64,000 nt of DNA, from assembly GCF_002742265.1 (NCBI RefSeq), contig NZ_MDGL01000149.1:124001-188000 (forward strand), given 5' to 3'. Under the pieces are notes generated by a model, which was not told the origin of the DNA, made no database searches, and worked only from the letters and a program-made list of their open reading frames with translations. Position 1 is the stretch's first letter. Each line of letters starts with the position of its first letter. Shown piece by piece: positions 46,624 through 54,506 of this stretch. Source of the stretch: Maribacter sp. 4G9. Lineage in GTDB: Bacteria > Bacteroidota > Bacteroidia > Flavobacteriales > Flavobacteriaceae. The position numbers and the translations under genes are program-made.

Positions 46624-47616
46624 ATGTACCCACTCATAAGAAATAGAAGATTACGCGCATCCGAATCCATACGAAGATTGGTCAGGGAGACTATCATCAG
46701 TCCGGATGATTTTTTAGTACCCCTTTTCATCGTAGAAGGTAAAGGAATAAAGGAAGAGATTGCCTCCATGCCAAATTATTTCAGGTTGAGTTTGGACAAT
46801 TTGGAAAAAGAGGTCAAGGAACTCTGGAATATGGGCCTCTGTTCCGTGCTTCTTTTTGCGAAAGTGGAAGATGGAATGAAGGATAACAAAGGTACCGAAG
46901 CCCTGAATCCAGATGGATTGATGCAACGTGCCGTGAAAACCGTAAAAAATGCGTGCCCACAAATGCTGGTCATGACCGATGTCGCCTTGGACCCCTACTC
47001 CTCTTACGGGCATGATGGTATTGTGGCCGACGGACAAATCCTAAATGACGAAACCGTTGAAATTCTTTCTGAAATGAGCGTTTCGCATGCCAAGGCCGGT
47101 GCCGATTTTGTGGCTCCCAGTGATATGATGGATGGCAGGATCCTAAGCATTCGCGAAGCTTTGGAGGATGAAGGTTATAGCAACACTGGAATCATGAGCT
47201 ATAGTGCCAAATACGCCAGTGCCTTTTATGGTCCGTTTCGAGATGCGCTGGATTCTGCGCCCGTGGATATTAAGAACGTTCCCAAGGACAAAAAGACCTA
47301 TCAGATGGATTATGCCAATCGGTATGAAGCTATCCGGGAAACCCAAATGGACATTGACGAAGGTGCCGATATAGTCATGGTAAAACCCGGACTTTGTTAT
47401 TTGGATATTGTCCGTGAAATTAGGAACGAAGTGGACGTGCCTGTTGCCGTGTACCAGGTCTCTGGCGAATACGCCATGGTAAAAGCTGCTGCCGAAAAAG
47501 GCTGGCTGGACCATGATGCCGTAATGATGGAACAATTGACCGCAATCAAACGCGCCGGGGCCAACATCATCGCTTCTTATTTCGCTAAAGATGTTGTCAA
47601 ACTGCTTAATACCTAA
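46624..47616 (+). CDS. hemB: Porphobilinogen synthase (delta-aminolevulinate dehydratase)
   Basis: This 330-residue enzyme condenses two aminolevulinate molecules into porphobilinogen. Lysines of the Schiff-base sites lie in SYSAKYASAFYGPFRDA near 203 and DIVMVKPGLCYLD near 256. The metal loop reads DVALDPYSSYGHDG: it has Ala, Asp and Asp where zinc enzymes carry three cysteines, so this is the Mg2+-dependent type. It is set apart from the rest of the heme operon by the helicase, so it probably has its own promoter in the 75-base divergent gap. Confidence 0.96.
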   Translation: MYPLIRNRRLRASESIRRLVRETIISPDDFLVPLFIVEGKGIKEEIASMPNYFRLSLDNLEKEVKELWNMGLCSVLLFAKVEDGMKDNKGTEALNPDGLMQRAVKTVKNACPQMLVMTDVALDPYSSYGHDGIVADGQILNDETVEILSEMSVSHAKAGADFVAPSDMMDGRILSIREALEDEGYSNTGIMSYSAKYASAFYGPFRDALDSAPVDIKNVPKDKKTYQMDYANRYEAIRETQMDIDEGADIVMVKPGLCYLDIVREIRNEVDVPVAVYQVSGEYAMVKAAAEKGWLDHDAVMMEQLTAIKRAGANIIASYFAKDVVKLLNT

Positions 47617-47698
47617 AATTACTCCGCCTTCAACATCCACATACAATGTAAAATTCCACCAAAGGCATTATCTTTAAAGGGAACCAAACCTCCCTTTT

Positions 47699-49279
47699 AT
47701 GAAAAATGTCTTTTTCTACGCTTCCCTGTCCTGCTTTATTATACTGGGTGCCTGTAAACATCAGACCCAAGAGCAAGTTACTCCCGGCCCTACGGAAAAA
47801 GCACAGCGGTTCTCCAGCAATTATATCCCTCCAAAATTTGAAAATGATCAGCGGACCGGTAAAATTACTGGGGCACAGGATAAAATCCAGGGGATTTTTG
47901 AAACCAATGCAAAAGCCAGACATATTCCGGGCATCAGCTACGGCATTGTAGTGGACGATTCACTGGTACTTACCGGAAGTTATGGTGTTATTGATCTTGA
48001 AACACAAATCGAAGCCAGCCCTACAAAAGCCTTCCGGATTGCGAGCATGACCAAGAGTTTTACGGCCATGGCCATTTTAAAATTGCGGGACGAAGGCAAG
48101 CTTGATTTGGACGACCCTGTATCAAACTACTTTCCTCAGTTGGACACCTTGGTATACCTAACCCAAGATTCCCCCGCAATCACCATAAAGAACCTGCTAA
48201 CGATGACCGCAGGCTTTCCGGAGGACAACCCTTGGGGCGATCGCCATTTGAACGATGCTACGGAAATGTTGGAAAATATGTTGGCCGAGGGACTTTCCCT
48301 CTCCAAAGTTCCTTCCTACCAATACGAATATAGCAATACAGGATATGGCATGTTGGGCCAGATTGTGGCAAAAGTGTCCGGAAACACCTATCAGGAGTAC
48401 ATTACCCAAAATATCCTACGACCATTGGCTATGGAGCATACTTACTGGGAATATGAAAAAGTACCCGAAGACATGCTAGTGCACGGATACCGATATGAGG
48501 ACGACACTTGGAAGCCCGAACCCATATTGCACGATGGCGTCTTCGGTTCCATGGGTGGGCTGATTACCACGATTGCCGATTTTTCAAAATATGTGAGCTT
48601 TCACCTCTCCGCATGGCCACCCAGAAGCGAAAGAGACAATGGGCCCGTAAAACGGAGTACCCTCCGGGAAATGCATACGCCCCAATATCCGTACCTATCC
48701 TCTTGGGCAACCGATTGGAATAACGAGCCCTGTGCAAGGGTCTCCGGCTATGGATATGGGCTGGGAATATCGGAAGATTGCAAAGGAATCATAAAGGTTT
48801 CCCATGGTGGGGCTTTGCCCGGTTATGGTAGTAACTATTCCTTTTTTCCGGAATATGGTATAGGAATTATGGCCTTTGGCAATTTAACCTATACCGGACC
48901 TTTGCCCTTGGATGAAATCTCTAAATTACTGTTTGAGGAACTGGAATTGCAACCTAGAAAAAAGGTAGCTTCCCAAATCCTTAAAAACAAGAAAGACCAA
49001 TTGGTATCCGCTTTGAAAACATGGGAAACTGGGATGGACACCACCTTGTTTGCGGATAATTTCTTTTTGGACCGTTCCCTGGAAAAACGAACCCAACACA
49101 TTTCCGATTTGAAACAAACTATCGGGGAAATAGATTCCATCGGGGAAATACGTCCCAGAAACCAGTTACGGGGAGATTTTGAAATTTATGGCAAACATGG
49201 CACCATCTCTGTTTTCTTTACCTTAAATCCTGAAATTGACCCGAAAATCCAACAGTTGGAAATGAGAATTAAACCCTAG
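47699..49279 (+). CDS. Beta-lactamase-fold serine hydrolase lipoprotein
   Basis: This 526-residue protein has a lipobox (IILGAC, Cys19) and a class C beta-lactamase/DD-peptidase core: S116-M-T-K119 in IASMTKSF, YSN in YEYSNTGYG near 212 and HGG in SHGGALPGYGS near 365. The C-terminal 120 residues form a separate domain of unknown role. Members are esterases, D-aminopeptidases or lactamase-like hydrolases. The substrate is not known. Confidence 0.9.
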   Translation: MKNVFFYASLSCFIILGACKHQTQEQVTPGPTEKAQRFSSNYIPPKFENDQRTGKITGAQDKIQGIFETNAKARHIPGISYGIVVDDSLVLTGSYGVIDLETQIEASPTKAFRIASMTKSFTAMAILKLRDEGKLDLDDPVSNYFPQLDTLVYLTQDSPAITIKNLLTMTAGFPEDNPWGDRHLNDATEMLENMLAEGLSLSKVPSYQYEYSNTGYGMLGQIVAKVSGNTYQEYITQNILRPLAMEHTYWEYEKVPEDMLVHGYRYEDDTWKPEPILHDGVFGSMGGLITTIADFSKYVSFHLSAWPPRSERDNGPVKRSTLREMHTPQYPYLSSWATDWNNEPCARVSGYGYGLGISEDCKGIIKVSHGGALPGYGSNYSFFPEYGIGIMAFGNLTYTGPLPLDEISKLLFEELELQPRKKVASQILKNKKDQLVSALKTWETGMDTTLFADNFFLDRSLEKRTQHISDLKQTIGEIDSIGEIRPRNQLRGDFEIYGKHGTISVFFTLNPEIDPKIQQLEMRIKP

Positions 49280-49308
49280 CCTATTTTTATGTCATCCAGC
49301 TATTCTCA

Positions 49309-49527
49309 TCAATGCAATTCCTCACAGAAAAAGCCCCGTTGAGACAAGAGTTCTGAAATAGCCGAAGGATTTGGATTTAGAGTCTCTATGCGAAGAATGT
49401 TATCGCAATCCTCCAGATCAAAGTTCCATCGCCCATGGTCATTTATCAATTCGTTTAAATAAGGGGCAAGATATTTCACCTTACCCTTTTTTCTTACAGA
49501 AGTTTTAAAAACCAATACTGTTCTCAT
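49309..49527 (-). CDS. Small protein, possibly HMA/ferredoxin-like fold
   Basis: This 72-residue protein has alternating beta and alpha segments (VLVFKTSV, LAPYLNEL, RWNFDLEDCDN, ILRIETLN, AISELLSQRGF) like a small ferredoxin-like or heavy-metal-associated domain, but no CxxC motif is present. It begins two bases after the DinB stop on the same strand, so it is part of that operon. Function is unknown. Confidence 0.75.
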   Translation of the reverse strand: MRTVLVFKTSVRKKGKVKYLAPYLNELINDHGRWNFDLEDCDNILRIETLNPNPSAISELLSQRGFFCEELH

Positions 49528-49529
49528 AC

Positions 49530-50021
49530 TTAGCTTCTGTCATAAAACATAGGAGGTTCAATCCCTAGGGAACGTAGATATACATAACCTTGACCACGAT
49601 GATGCATTTCATTGTCAAGAAAATAAAATAGGGAAGATTGTACCGTTCCAGGGTATTGTCCAAAAGATACGATTTGCTTCTGAAAGTCCATTTCTTCCAT
49701 TTGCGCCCATAGCTTGTTTAGTTGCTCCGTGGCACTGTCCCAAGCTTCCAGTAATTTCGCCTTGCTGTTGCCGTGGTCAAAATGTTCGTTCAATTGAGCC
49801 GTTTGCCCCGTTACAATTTCACGTAATCCCGGTTCCGCAATGCCCAAAAGTTCCAAAACCATATCAGCGAAGGGACGCATACCTCCAATACTATACATAA
49901 AGAGTTCATCTTCTGGGAATATTTCGATAACACTTCGAGTAAGTCTTCTGTGACCCTGCCAATGTTCCACTAACTGATTTGAAGTAATAACCTGAGTTGC
50001 TCCTTTAATCGTGTTTTCCAT
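49530..50021 (-). CDS. DinB family protein
   Basis: This 163-residue four-helix-bundle protein belongs to the DinB/YfiT-like family (HWQGHRRLTRSVIE near residue 20, and the metal-binding histidines in NEMHHRGQGYVYLRSLG near 140). The group includes mycothiol- and bacillithiol-dependent S-transferases; the substrate here is not known. It shares a divergent promoter gap with a WYL regulator that probably controls it, and is cotranscribed with the 72-residue gene. Confidence 0.9.
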   Translation of the reverse strand: MENTIKGATQVITSNQLVEHWQGHRRLTRSVIEIFPEDELFMYSIGGMRPFADMVLELLGIAEPGLREIVTGQTAQLNEHFDHGNSKAKLLEAWDSATEQLNKLWAQMEEMDFQKQIVSFGQYPGTVQSSLFYFLDNEMHHRGQGYVYLRSLGIEPPMFYDRS

Positions 50022-50049
50022 ACTATTTATTATTTATTGATTATGACAA

Positions 50050-50057
50050 CAAAGATA
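50050..50057 (-). promoter_or_regulatory. TAnnTTTG -7 element for the DinB gene
   Basis: On the minus strand this is TATCTTTG, an exact consensus match, 28 bases before the DinB ATG. The first TGACA-N6-TGTCA site lies just upstream of it, over the -33 region. Confidence 0.5.
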
Positions 50058-50068
50058 TTCGCGCCCTA

Positions 50069-50084
50069 TGACAACCCTTTGTCA
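50069..50084. promoter_or_regulatory. Operator-like palindrome, site 1
   Basis: TGACA-ACCCTT-TGTCA is an inverted repeat with a 6-base spacer. It lies in the -33 region of the DinB promoter and is repeated exactly in layout at 50118. Confidence 0.6.
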
Positions 50085-50105
50085 GTAGTGCTTTGGAAAT
50101 CAAAA

Positions 50106-50113
50106 TAATTTTG
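50106..50113 (+). promoter_or_regulatory. TAnnTTTG -7 element for the WYL regulator
   Basis: TAATTTTG is an exact consensus match between the two palindromes, so both could control its use. It implies a leader of about 120 bases before the chosen ATG at 50243. Confidence 0.4.
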
Positions 50114-50117
50114 CTCC

Positions 50118-50133
50118 TGACATACTGCTGTCA
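50118..50133. promoter_or_regulatory. Operator-like palindrome, site 2
   Basis: TGACA-TACTGC-TGTCA has the same arms and spacer length as site 1, with 49 bases between the two centres. It overlaps the expected start of the WYL transcript. Confidence 0.6.
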
Positions 50134-50242
50134 CTACCTAGACCTATTTTTGGTCAAAAGGAATGCTAAAATGGATGCCAAATGGACATTTGACCTTAAA
50201 ATCTTGTCCTATCTTTGGGAGAAAGGCCGATCTATTATGGGA

Positions 50243-51196
50243 ATGGATACCGTAAAACGATTTGATAGGATTGTAGCGATATTTATACAGTTGCAGTCCA
50301 AACGTATTGTAAAGGCCCAGGAACTTGCAGATCGATTCCAGGTGAGTCAACGTACTATCTATAGGGATATTCGAACCCTTGAAGCTTCAGGAGTGCCCAT
50401 TGCCAGTGAAGCAGGTGTTGGATATTCTATCATGGAGGGCTATAGCCTTCCCCCGGTCATGTTTACACGTGAGGAGGCCGGCAGTTTTGTCGCTGCGGAA
50501 AAATTAATGCAACAATTTACAGATAAGTCCTTGGGGTCCTACTTCGAAGCGGCCATGTACAAGGTGAAGTCGGTACTTAGGGTAAGGGAAAAAAAGTGGG
50601 TGGAAGCTCTGGAATCACAGGTGAGGATTTTTCCGAACCAGCAATTGTTAAATGAAAATATACCGAATGCCCTAGAAATTCTTTTTGAAAGTATTGCTGA
50701 AAAGAAACAGGTTTTTTTGCGGTATACCGCGTTGGAGGCGGATGTACCATCGGAAAGAAATATTGAACCTATAGGTGTTTTTAATGAAAATAACTATTGG
50801 TATGTTATGGGGTATTGCCACCTGCGAAACGATTATAGACAATTTAGGACCGATAGGATTTTAAAAATTGTTGGTACTGCCAAGCCCTTCATTTTGGAAC
50901 ACAAAACACTGGACGACTTGCGAAAACGAAACGAAGTCAAGAACAAAACAAAGGTGCGAATTCTTGTTGACAAAAAAATAAGTAAATACCTAGGAGCCAG
51001 TAAAAAACATCAAGGTTTTGTCTCGGAAACCATAAAGGGGAATCACGTGGAGATGACCTTTATGGTGGATGATGTACAGAATTATTTTTCCCGATGGTTT
51101 CTTTCCTTTGGGGATTATGCCAAAATTTTGGAACCGGAATCCTTGAAAAAAAGAGTAGCGGAGATTCTTTTACAAACGCAGGAAGGCCTTAAATAA
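50243..51196 (+). CDS. YafY-type WYL-domain transcriptional regulator
   Basis: This 317-residue regulator has an N-terminal HTH (KAQELADRFQVSQRTIYRDI, about 23-42), a linker and a WYL ligand-binding domain (NNYWYVMGYC near 189, RQFRTDRI near 206). WYL regulators respond to nucleic-acid or other ligands. The ATG at 50243 (MDTVKRFDRI) matches the family N-terminus; the frame is open upstream but starts with no ATG until 50237. It is divergent from the DinB operon, the usual arrangement for regulator and target. Confidence 0.9.
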   Translation: MDTVKRFDRIVAIFIQLQSKRIVKAQELADRFQVSQRTIYRDIRTLEASGVPIASEAGVGYSIMEGYSLPPVMFTREEAGSFVAAEKLMQQFTDKSLGSYFEAAMYKVKSVLRVREKKWVEALESQVRIFPNQQLLNENIPNALEILFESIAEKKQVFLRYTALEADVPSERNIEPIGVFNENNYWYVMGYCHLRNDYRQFRTDRILKIVGTAKPFILEHKTLDDLRKRNEVKNKTKVRILVDKKISKYLGASKKHQGFVSETIKGNHVEMTFMVDDVQNYFSRWFLSFGDYAKILEPESLKKRVAEILLQTQEGLK

Positions 51197-51260
51197 ATTG
51201 AATATAGGCAGCCATCCAATGAACTTCAAGGATTATATTTGAAAGACTAACATCACCATA

Positions 51261-52559
51261 ATGCCAAAAACTATCCTATATCTATTTATTGGAATTTGTT
51301 CGAATGTTCTTTCAGGACAACAATATAGCGATGAACAGGTTGCGGGGGATTTGAACCAATTTGATTATCAGTTGGTTTATAATCAAGTAGATTCCATCAT
51401 AACAAATGGTATAAAAAACAAGGCCTTTCCGGGAGCCCAGGTATTGGTTGCCAAAAACGATTCCATCATTTTTCACGAGGTTTTTGGATATCACACGTAT
51501 GACAGTATTCAGCCCGTGACCTTGGACGATTTATACGACCTCGCTTCGGTAACAAAAATTACAGGACCATTACCGGCCATCATGAAATTGGTGGGCGAGG
51601 GCAAATTAGGTTTGGATGTCCCTTTTAGTACCTATTGGAAACCTTGGAAGCGCAGAAAAGACAAAAAAGATATCACGCTTAGAGAGATTTTAGCCCATCA
51701 GGCAGGACTGGAACCCTACATTGTCTTTTTAAACGAAACATTAAAAAAGAACGGTCGGTTTAAAAATAGGTTTTTACGAAAATCCAAAAGCAATCGCTTT
51801 GAAAAACAGGCCTTTGACAGTATTTACGTAAAAACAAGATTTAATCGAAAAATGTACCGAATGATCAACCGGTCCAAGGTTTCGGAGGATAAGACCTATC
51901 GGTATTCCGGGTTGACTTTTCTTCTTTTTCCAAAAATTATCACAGATTTCACAGGGGTTCCCTATGAGCAATATATAACCGAAAACTTTTATGAGCCCAT
52001 TTGTGCCAAGACCCTAGGTTTTCTCCCGTCGACCAAAAACTATCCCAATCTCATTGTCCCCACCGAAATGGATACCCTCTATAGACATACCCTTACCCAA
52101 GGTTGGGTGCATGACGAGAATGCTTCCTTGCTTGGCGGTATTTCCGGTAATGCTGGATTGTTTGGCACAGCCGAAGATTTGGCTAAAATCATGCAGCTGT
52201 ATTTAAACTACGGCGCCTTTGAAGGGAAACAGATTTTACCCAAAGAAGTGGTCCAGGAATTTATAATGGTGCAATATCCGGAAAACGATAATCGAAGAGG
52301 TTTGGGATTTGACAAACCTTCGTTAGGCAACGATACCCTGGCCTTGAAGGATGCCTATCCTGCCCCTGAAGTAAGTGCGGAAAGCTTTGGACATAGCGGA
52401 TTTACGGGAACTTTTGTTTGGGCAGACCCTAAGAACCAATTGGTATATATTTTTCTTTCCAACAGGGTCTTTCCAACCAGGGAACATCGGGCACTTTACG
52501 ACTTGAATATAAGGTCGGCCGTACAGCAGGTTTTTTACAAGGCATTGGCAAACCAATGA
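51261..52559 (+). CDS. Secreted beta-lactamase-fold serine hydrolase
   Basis: This 432-residue protein has a signal peptide (about 1-19, ending LSGQ) and the class C core: S96-V-T-K99 in LASVTKITG, YSG in TYRYSGLTFLL near 216 and HSG in GHSGFTGTF near 378. An SxxK/YxG/HxG triad fits an esterase or D-stereospecific peptidase; the substrate is unknown. It resembles the domain fused to family 3 glycosidases in some bacteria. It follows the WYL gene by 64 bases on the same strand. Confidence 0.88.
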   Translation: MPKTILYLFIGICSNVLSGQQYSDEQVAGDLNQFDYQLVYNQVDSIITNGIKNKAFPGAQVLVAKNDSIIFHEVFGYHTYDSIQPVTLDDLYDLASVTKITGPLPAIMKLVGEGKLGLDVPFSTYWKPWKRRKDKKDITLREILAHQAGLEPYIVFLNETLKKNGRFKNRFLRKSKSNRFEKQAFDSIYVKTRFNRKMYRMINRSKVSEDKTYRYSGLTFLLFPKIITDFTGVPYEQYITENFYEPICAKTLGFLPSTKNYPNLIVPTEMDTLYRHTLTQGWVHDENASLLGGISGNAGLFGTAEDLAKIMQLYLNYGAFEGKQILPKEVVQEFIMVQYPENDNRRGLGFDKPSLGNDTLALKDAYPAPEVSAESFGHSGFTGTFVWADPKNQLVYIFLSNRVFPTREHRALYDLNIRSAVQQVFYKALANQ

Positions 52560-52690
52560 AAATCAAAACCCTTTCAATTCTTATCCCCAATTTCTTTTTT
52601 GACCTCATCCAAAAATCCATAACCTAAAAGATATCTGTTTATGGTGTAGACGGATTTAATTGGTATCTTAGACACTCATTAAATCGACTT

Positions 52691-53839
52691 ATGGGACTTC
52701 TCATTTTTTATGCCCTCATATCCATTTTCTTTTCCTTTTTATGCTCCATATTGGAGGCTGTACTCCTGAGCATCACCCCAACTTTTGTCAATGTAAAAAA
52801 AAGGGAGGGCAAAACGTATGCGATAACCCTAGAAGAACTGAAACAAGATGTTGACCAACCCCTAATCGCCATATTGACCTTAAACACCATTGCCCATACC
52901 GTGGGTGCCATTTTGGTAGGTGTTCAGGCCAAAGTAGCGTATGCGGAGCTTTATGGTACGGCCAAACGCTCTATTATGGGTATTGAATTCACCGAAGACC
53001 TCATGGTAGGGGTAGTATCTACCCTTATGACCATATTGATTCTTGTCGCGTCGGAAATCATTCCAAAAACTATCGGCGCTACGTATTGGAGACAACTGGC
53101 CAATTTTACCTCTAAAGCACTTAAGGCGATGGTGCTAGCTCTAAAATATACCGGATTGTTGTGGTTATTACAATTATTCACCAAATTGGTAGGTGGCAAA
53201 GGCCATCACGGTAGCGTTTTGAGCCGGGAAGACTTTACGGCGATGACGGACATGGCCCATGAGGAAGGAGTATTTCAAAAATCGGAATCGACCATCATTA
53301 AAAACTTATTACGTTTTGAAGAAGTTCAGGTAAAGGATATTATGACCCCCCGGGCGGTGATGAAGATTGCTTCCTCGGACAAAACCATCCAAGCCTTTTT
53401 TGAAGATAACCCAAAACTGCGCTTCTCCAGAATACCAATTTTTGAGGAAAAGGTGGACAACATTACCGGTTTCGTTTTGAAGGACAACGTCTATGAGGAA
53501 ATCATCCATGAAAACGGTGATTTGCCCTTGCTAGAAATTAAACGTGACATCTTACTGACCAAGCGTGATACTCCCATTCCCAAGTTGTTCGATACCTTCG
53601 TAAACAAAAGGGAGCATATTGCCTTGGTCATGGACGAATATGGTTCCGTTAGCGGCCTTGTAACCATGGAAGACGTTATAGAGACCCTCCTAGGACTCGA
53701 AATCATGGATGAAAGCGATAATGTAGCCGATCTACAACTTCTGGCCCGTAGGAATTGGGAAAATAGGGCCAAAAAGAGCGGAGTCATTGAAAAAAATCCA
53801 GTAGAACAAGAATCAGCCGAGGAAAAAGAAGAAGAATAA
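52691..53839 (+). CDS. CNNM/DUF21 and CBS-domain transport protein (CorC/HlyC-like)
   Basis: This 382-residue protein has an N-terminal CNNM (DUF21) membrane domain of three to four helices (residues 1 to about 175) with NTIAHTVGAILVG near 60, then a pair of CBS domains (about 205-335: IMTPRAVMKIASSD, ALVMDEYGSVSGLVTMEDVIE). Family members move Mg2+ or act as Co2+/Mg2+ exporters. The CorC C-terminal domain is absent and the tail is acidic (EEKEEE). The ogt gene follows by 6 bases, so both are probably in one transcript. Confidence 0.9.
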   Translation: MGLLIFYALISIFFSFLCSILEAVLLSITPTFVNVKKREGKTYAITLEELKQDVDQPLIAILTLNTIAHTVGAILVGVQAKVAYAELYGTAKRSIMGIEFTEDLMVGVVSTLMTILILVASEIIPKTIGATYWRQLANFTSKALKAMVLALKYTGLLWLLQLFTKLVGGKGHHGSVLSREDFTAMTDMAHEEGVFQKSESTIIKNLLRFEEVQVKDIMTPRAVMKIASSDKTIQAFFEDNPKLRFSRIPIFEEKVDNITGFVLKDNVYEEIIHENGDLPLLEIKRDILLTKRDTPIPKLFDTFVNKREHIALVMDEYGSVSGLVTMEDVIETLLGLEIMDESDNVADLQLLARRNWENRAKKSGVIEKNPVEQESAEEKEEE

Positions 53840-53845
53840 CGGCAA

Positions 53846-54319
53846 ATGGAAACTGCATTTATCCACACGCCCTTGGGTACCACAAAGTTGGAAGGCGACG
53901 AAAACGGTCTTTCTGCCATAACCGTTTTGGATTCCAACGAAGAACCCACGGATATTATTCCCATCGAATTAGAGGATGCCGTCTATCAATTAAAAGAATA
54001 TTTTGAGGGCTCTAGAACACAATTTGACCTAGTACTGAATCCATCCGGCACCGATTTCCAGAAATCCGTTTGGAAAGCCCTTCTGGAAATCCCCTATGGT
54101 AAAACTGTTTCCTATTTGGATTTAAGTAAAACCTTGGGCGATGCTAAAGCTATTAGGGCCGTGGCCTCGGCCAACGGAAAAAATCCGCTTTGGATCGTAG
54201 TCCCTTGCCATCGCGTTATTGGTAGTGACGGTTCCCTTACCGGATATGCCGGTGGCCTACACCGAAAAAAATGGCTTTTGGAGCACGAGAATCCTGTAAA
54301 GCAGCAATCCTTGTTCTAA
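53846..54319 (+). CDS. ogt: Methylated-DNA-protein cysteine methyltransferase
   Basis: This 157-residue suicide enzyme repairs O6-alkylguanine in DNA by moving the alkyl group onto its own cysteine, C121 in the IVVPCHRVIG motif. The helix-turn-helix region (KTVSYLDLSKTLGDAKAIRAV, about 86-106) and AGGLHRKKWLLEHE tail fit the family. It lacks the Ada activator domain. It follows the CNNM gene by 6 bases. Confidence 0.95.
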   Translation: METAFIHTPLGTTKLEGDENGLSAITVLDSNEEPTDIIPIELEDAVYQLKEYFEGSRTQFDLVLNPSGTDFQKSVWKALLEIPYGKTVSYLDLSKTLGDAKAIRAVASANGKNPLWIVVPCHRVIGSDGSLTGYAGGLHRKKWLLEHENPVKQQSLF

Positions 54320-54356
54320 TATTCTCCTCATTTATTGTGTTTCCTACCTTCTTACA

Positions 54357-54376
54357 AACCGACCGAAAAGTCGGTT
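54357..54376. promoter_or_regulatory. Palindrome AACCGAC-N6-GTCGGTT
   Basis: Arms AACCGAC (54357-54363) and GTCGGTT (54370-54376) are exact inverse complements around CGAAAA. The shape resembles TetR-family operators. It could also be a weak stem at the end of ogt, but no T-tail follows. Confidence 0.4.
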
Positions 54377-54415
54377 CCCCTAGATAACATCCAATCAAAA
54401 ACCGAGAATATTGCT

Positions 54416-54432
54416 TTTTGACTTAGTCAAAA
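54416..54432. promoter_or_regulatory. Palindrome TTTTGACT-T-AGTCAAAA
   Basis: The 8-base arms (54416-54423 and 54425-54432) are exact inverse complements around one T. TTGACTnAGTCAA-type dyads are common operators of TetR and other small repressors. Confidence 0.4.
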
Positions 54433-54483
54433 TCACTTTTGTCCATAAACCCTTCCCGATTTTTAACTCCGTCAAACTATGTG

Positions 54484-54501
54484 ATAGACCACTTGGTCTA
54501 T
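54484..54501. promoter_or_regulatory. Palindrome ATAGACCA-CT-TGGTCTAT
   Basis: The 8-base arms are exact inverse complements around CT, five bases before the stop of the next (convergent) gene. The TGGTCT half-site is a frequent TetR-type signature. No regulator gene is nearby. Confidence 0.4.
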
Positions 54502-54506
54502 AAACC

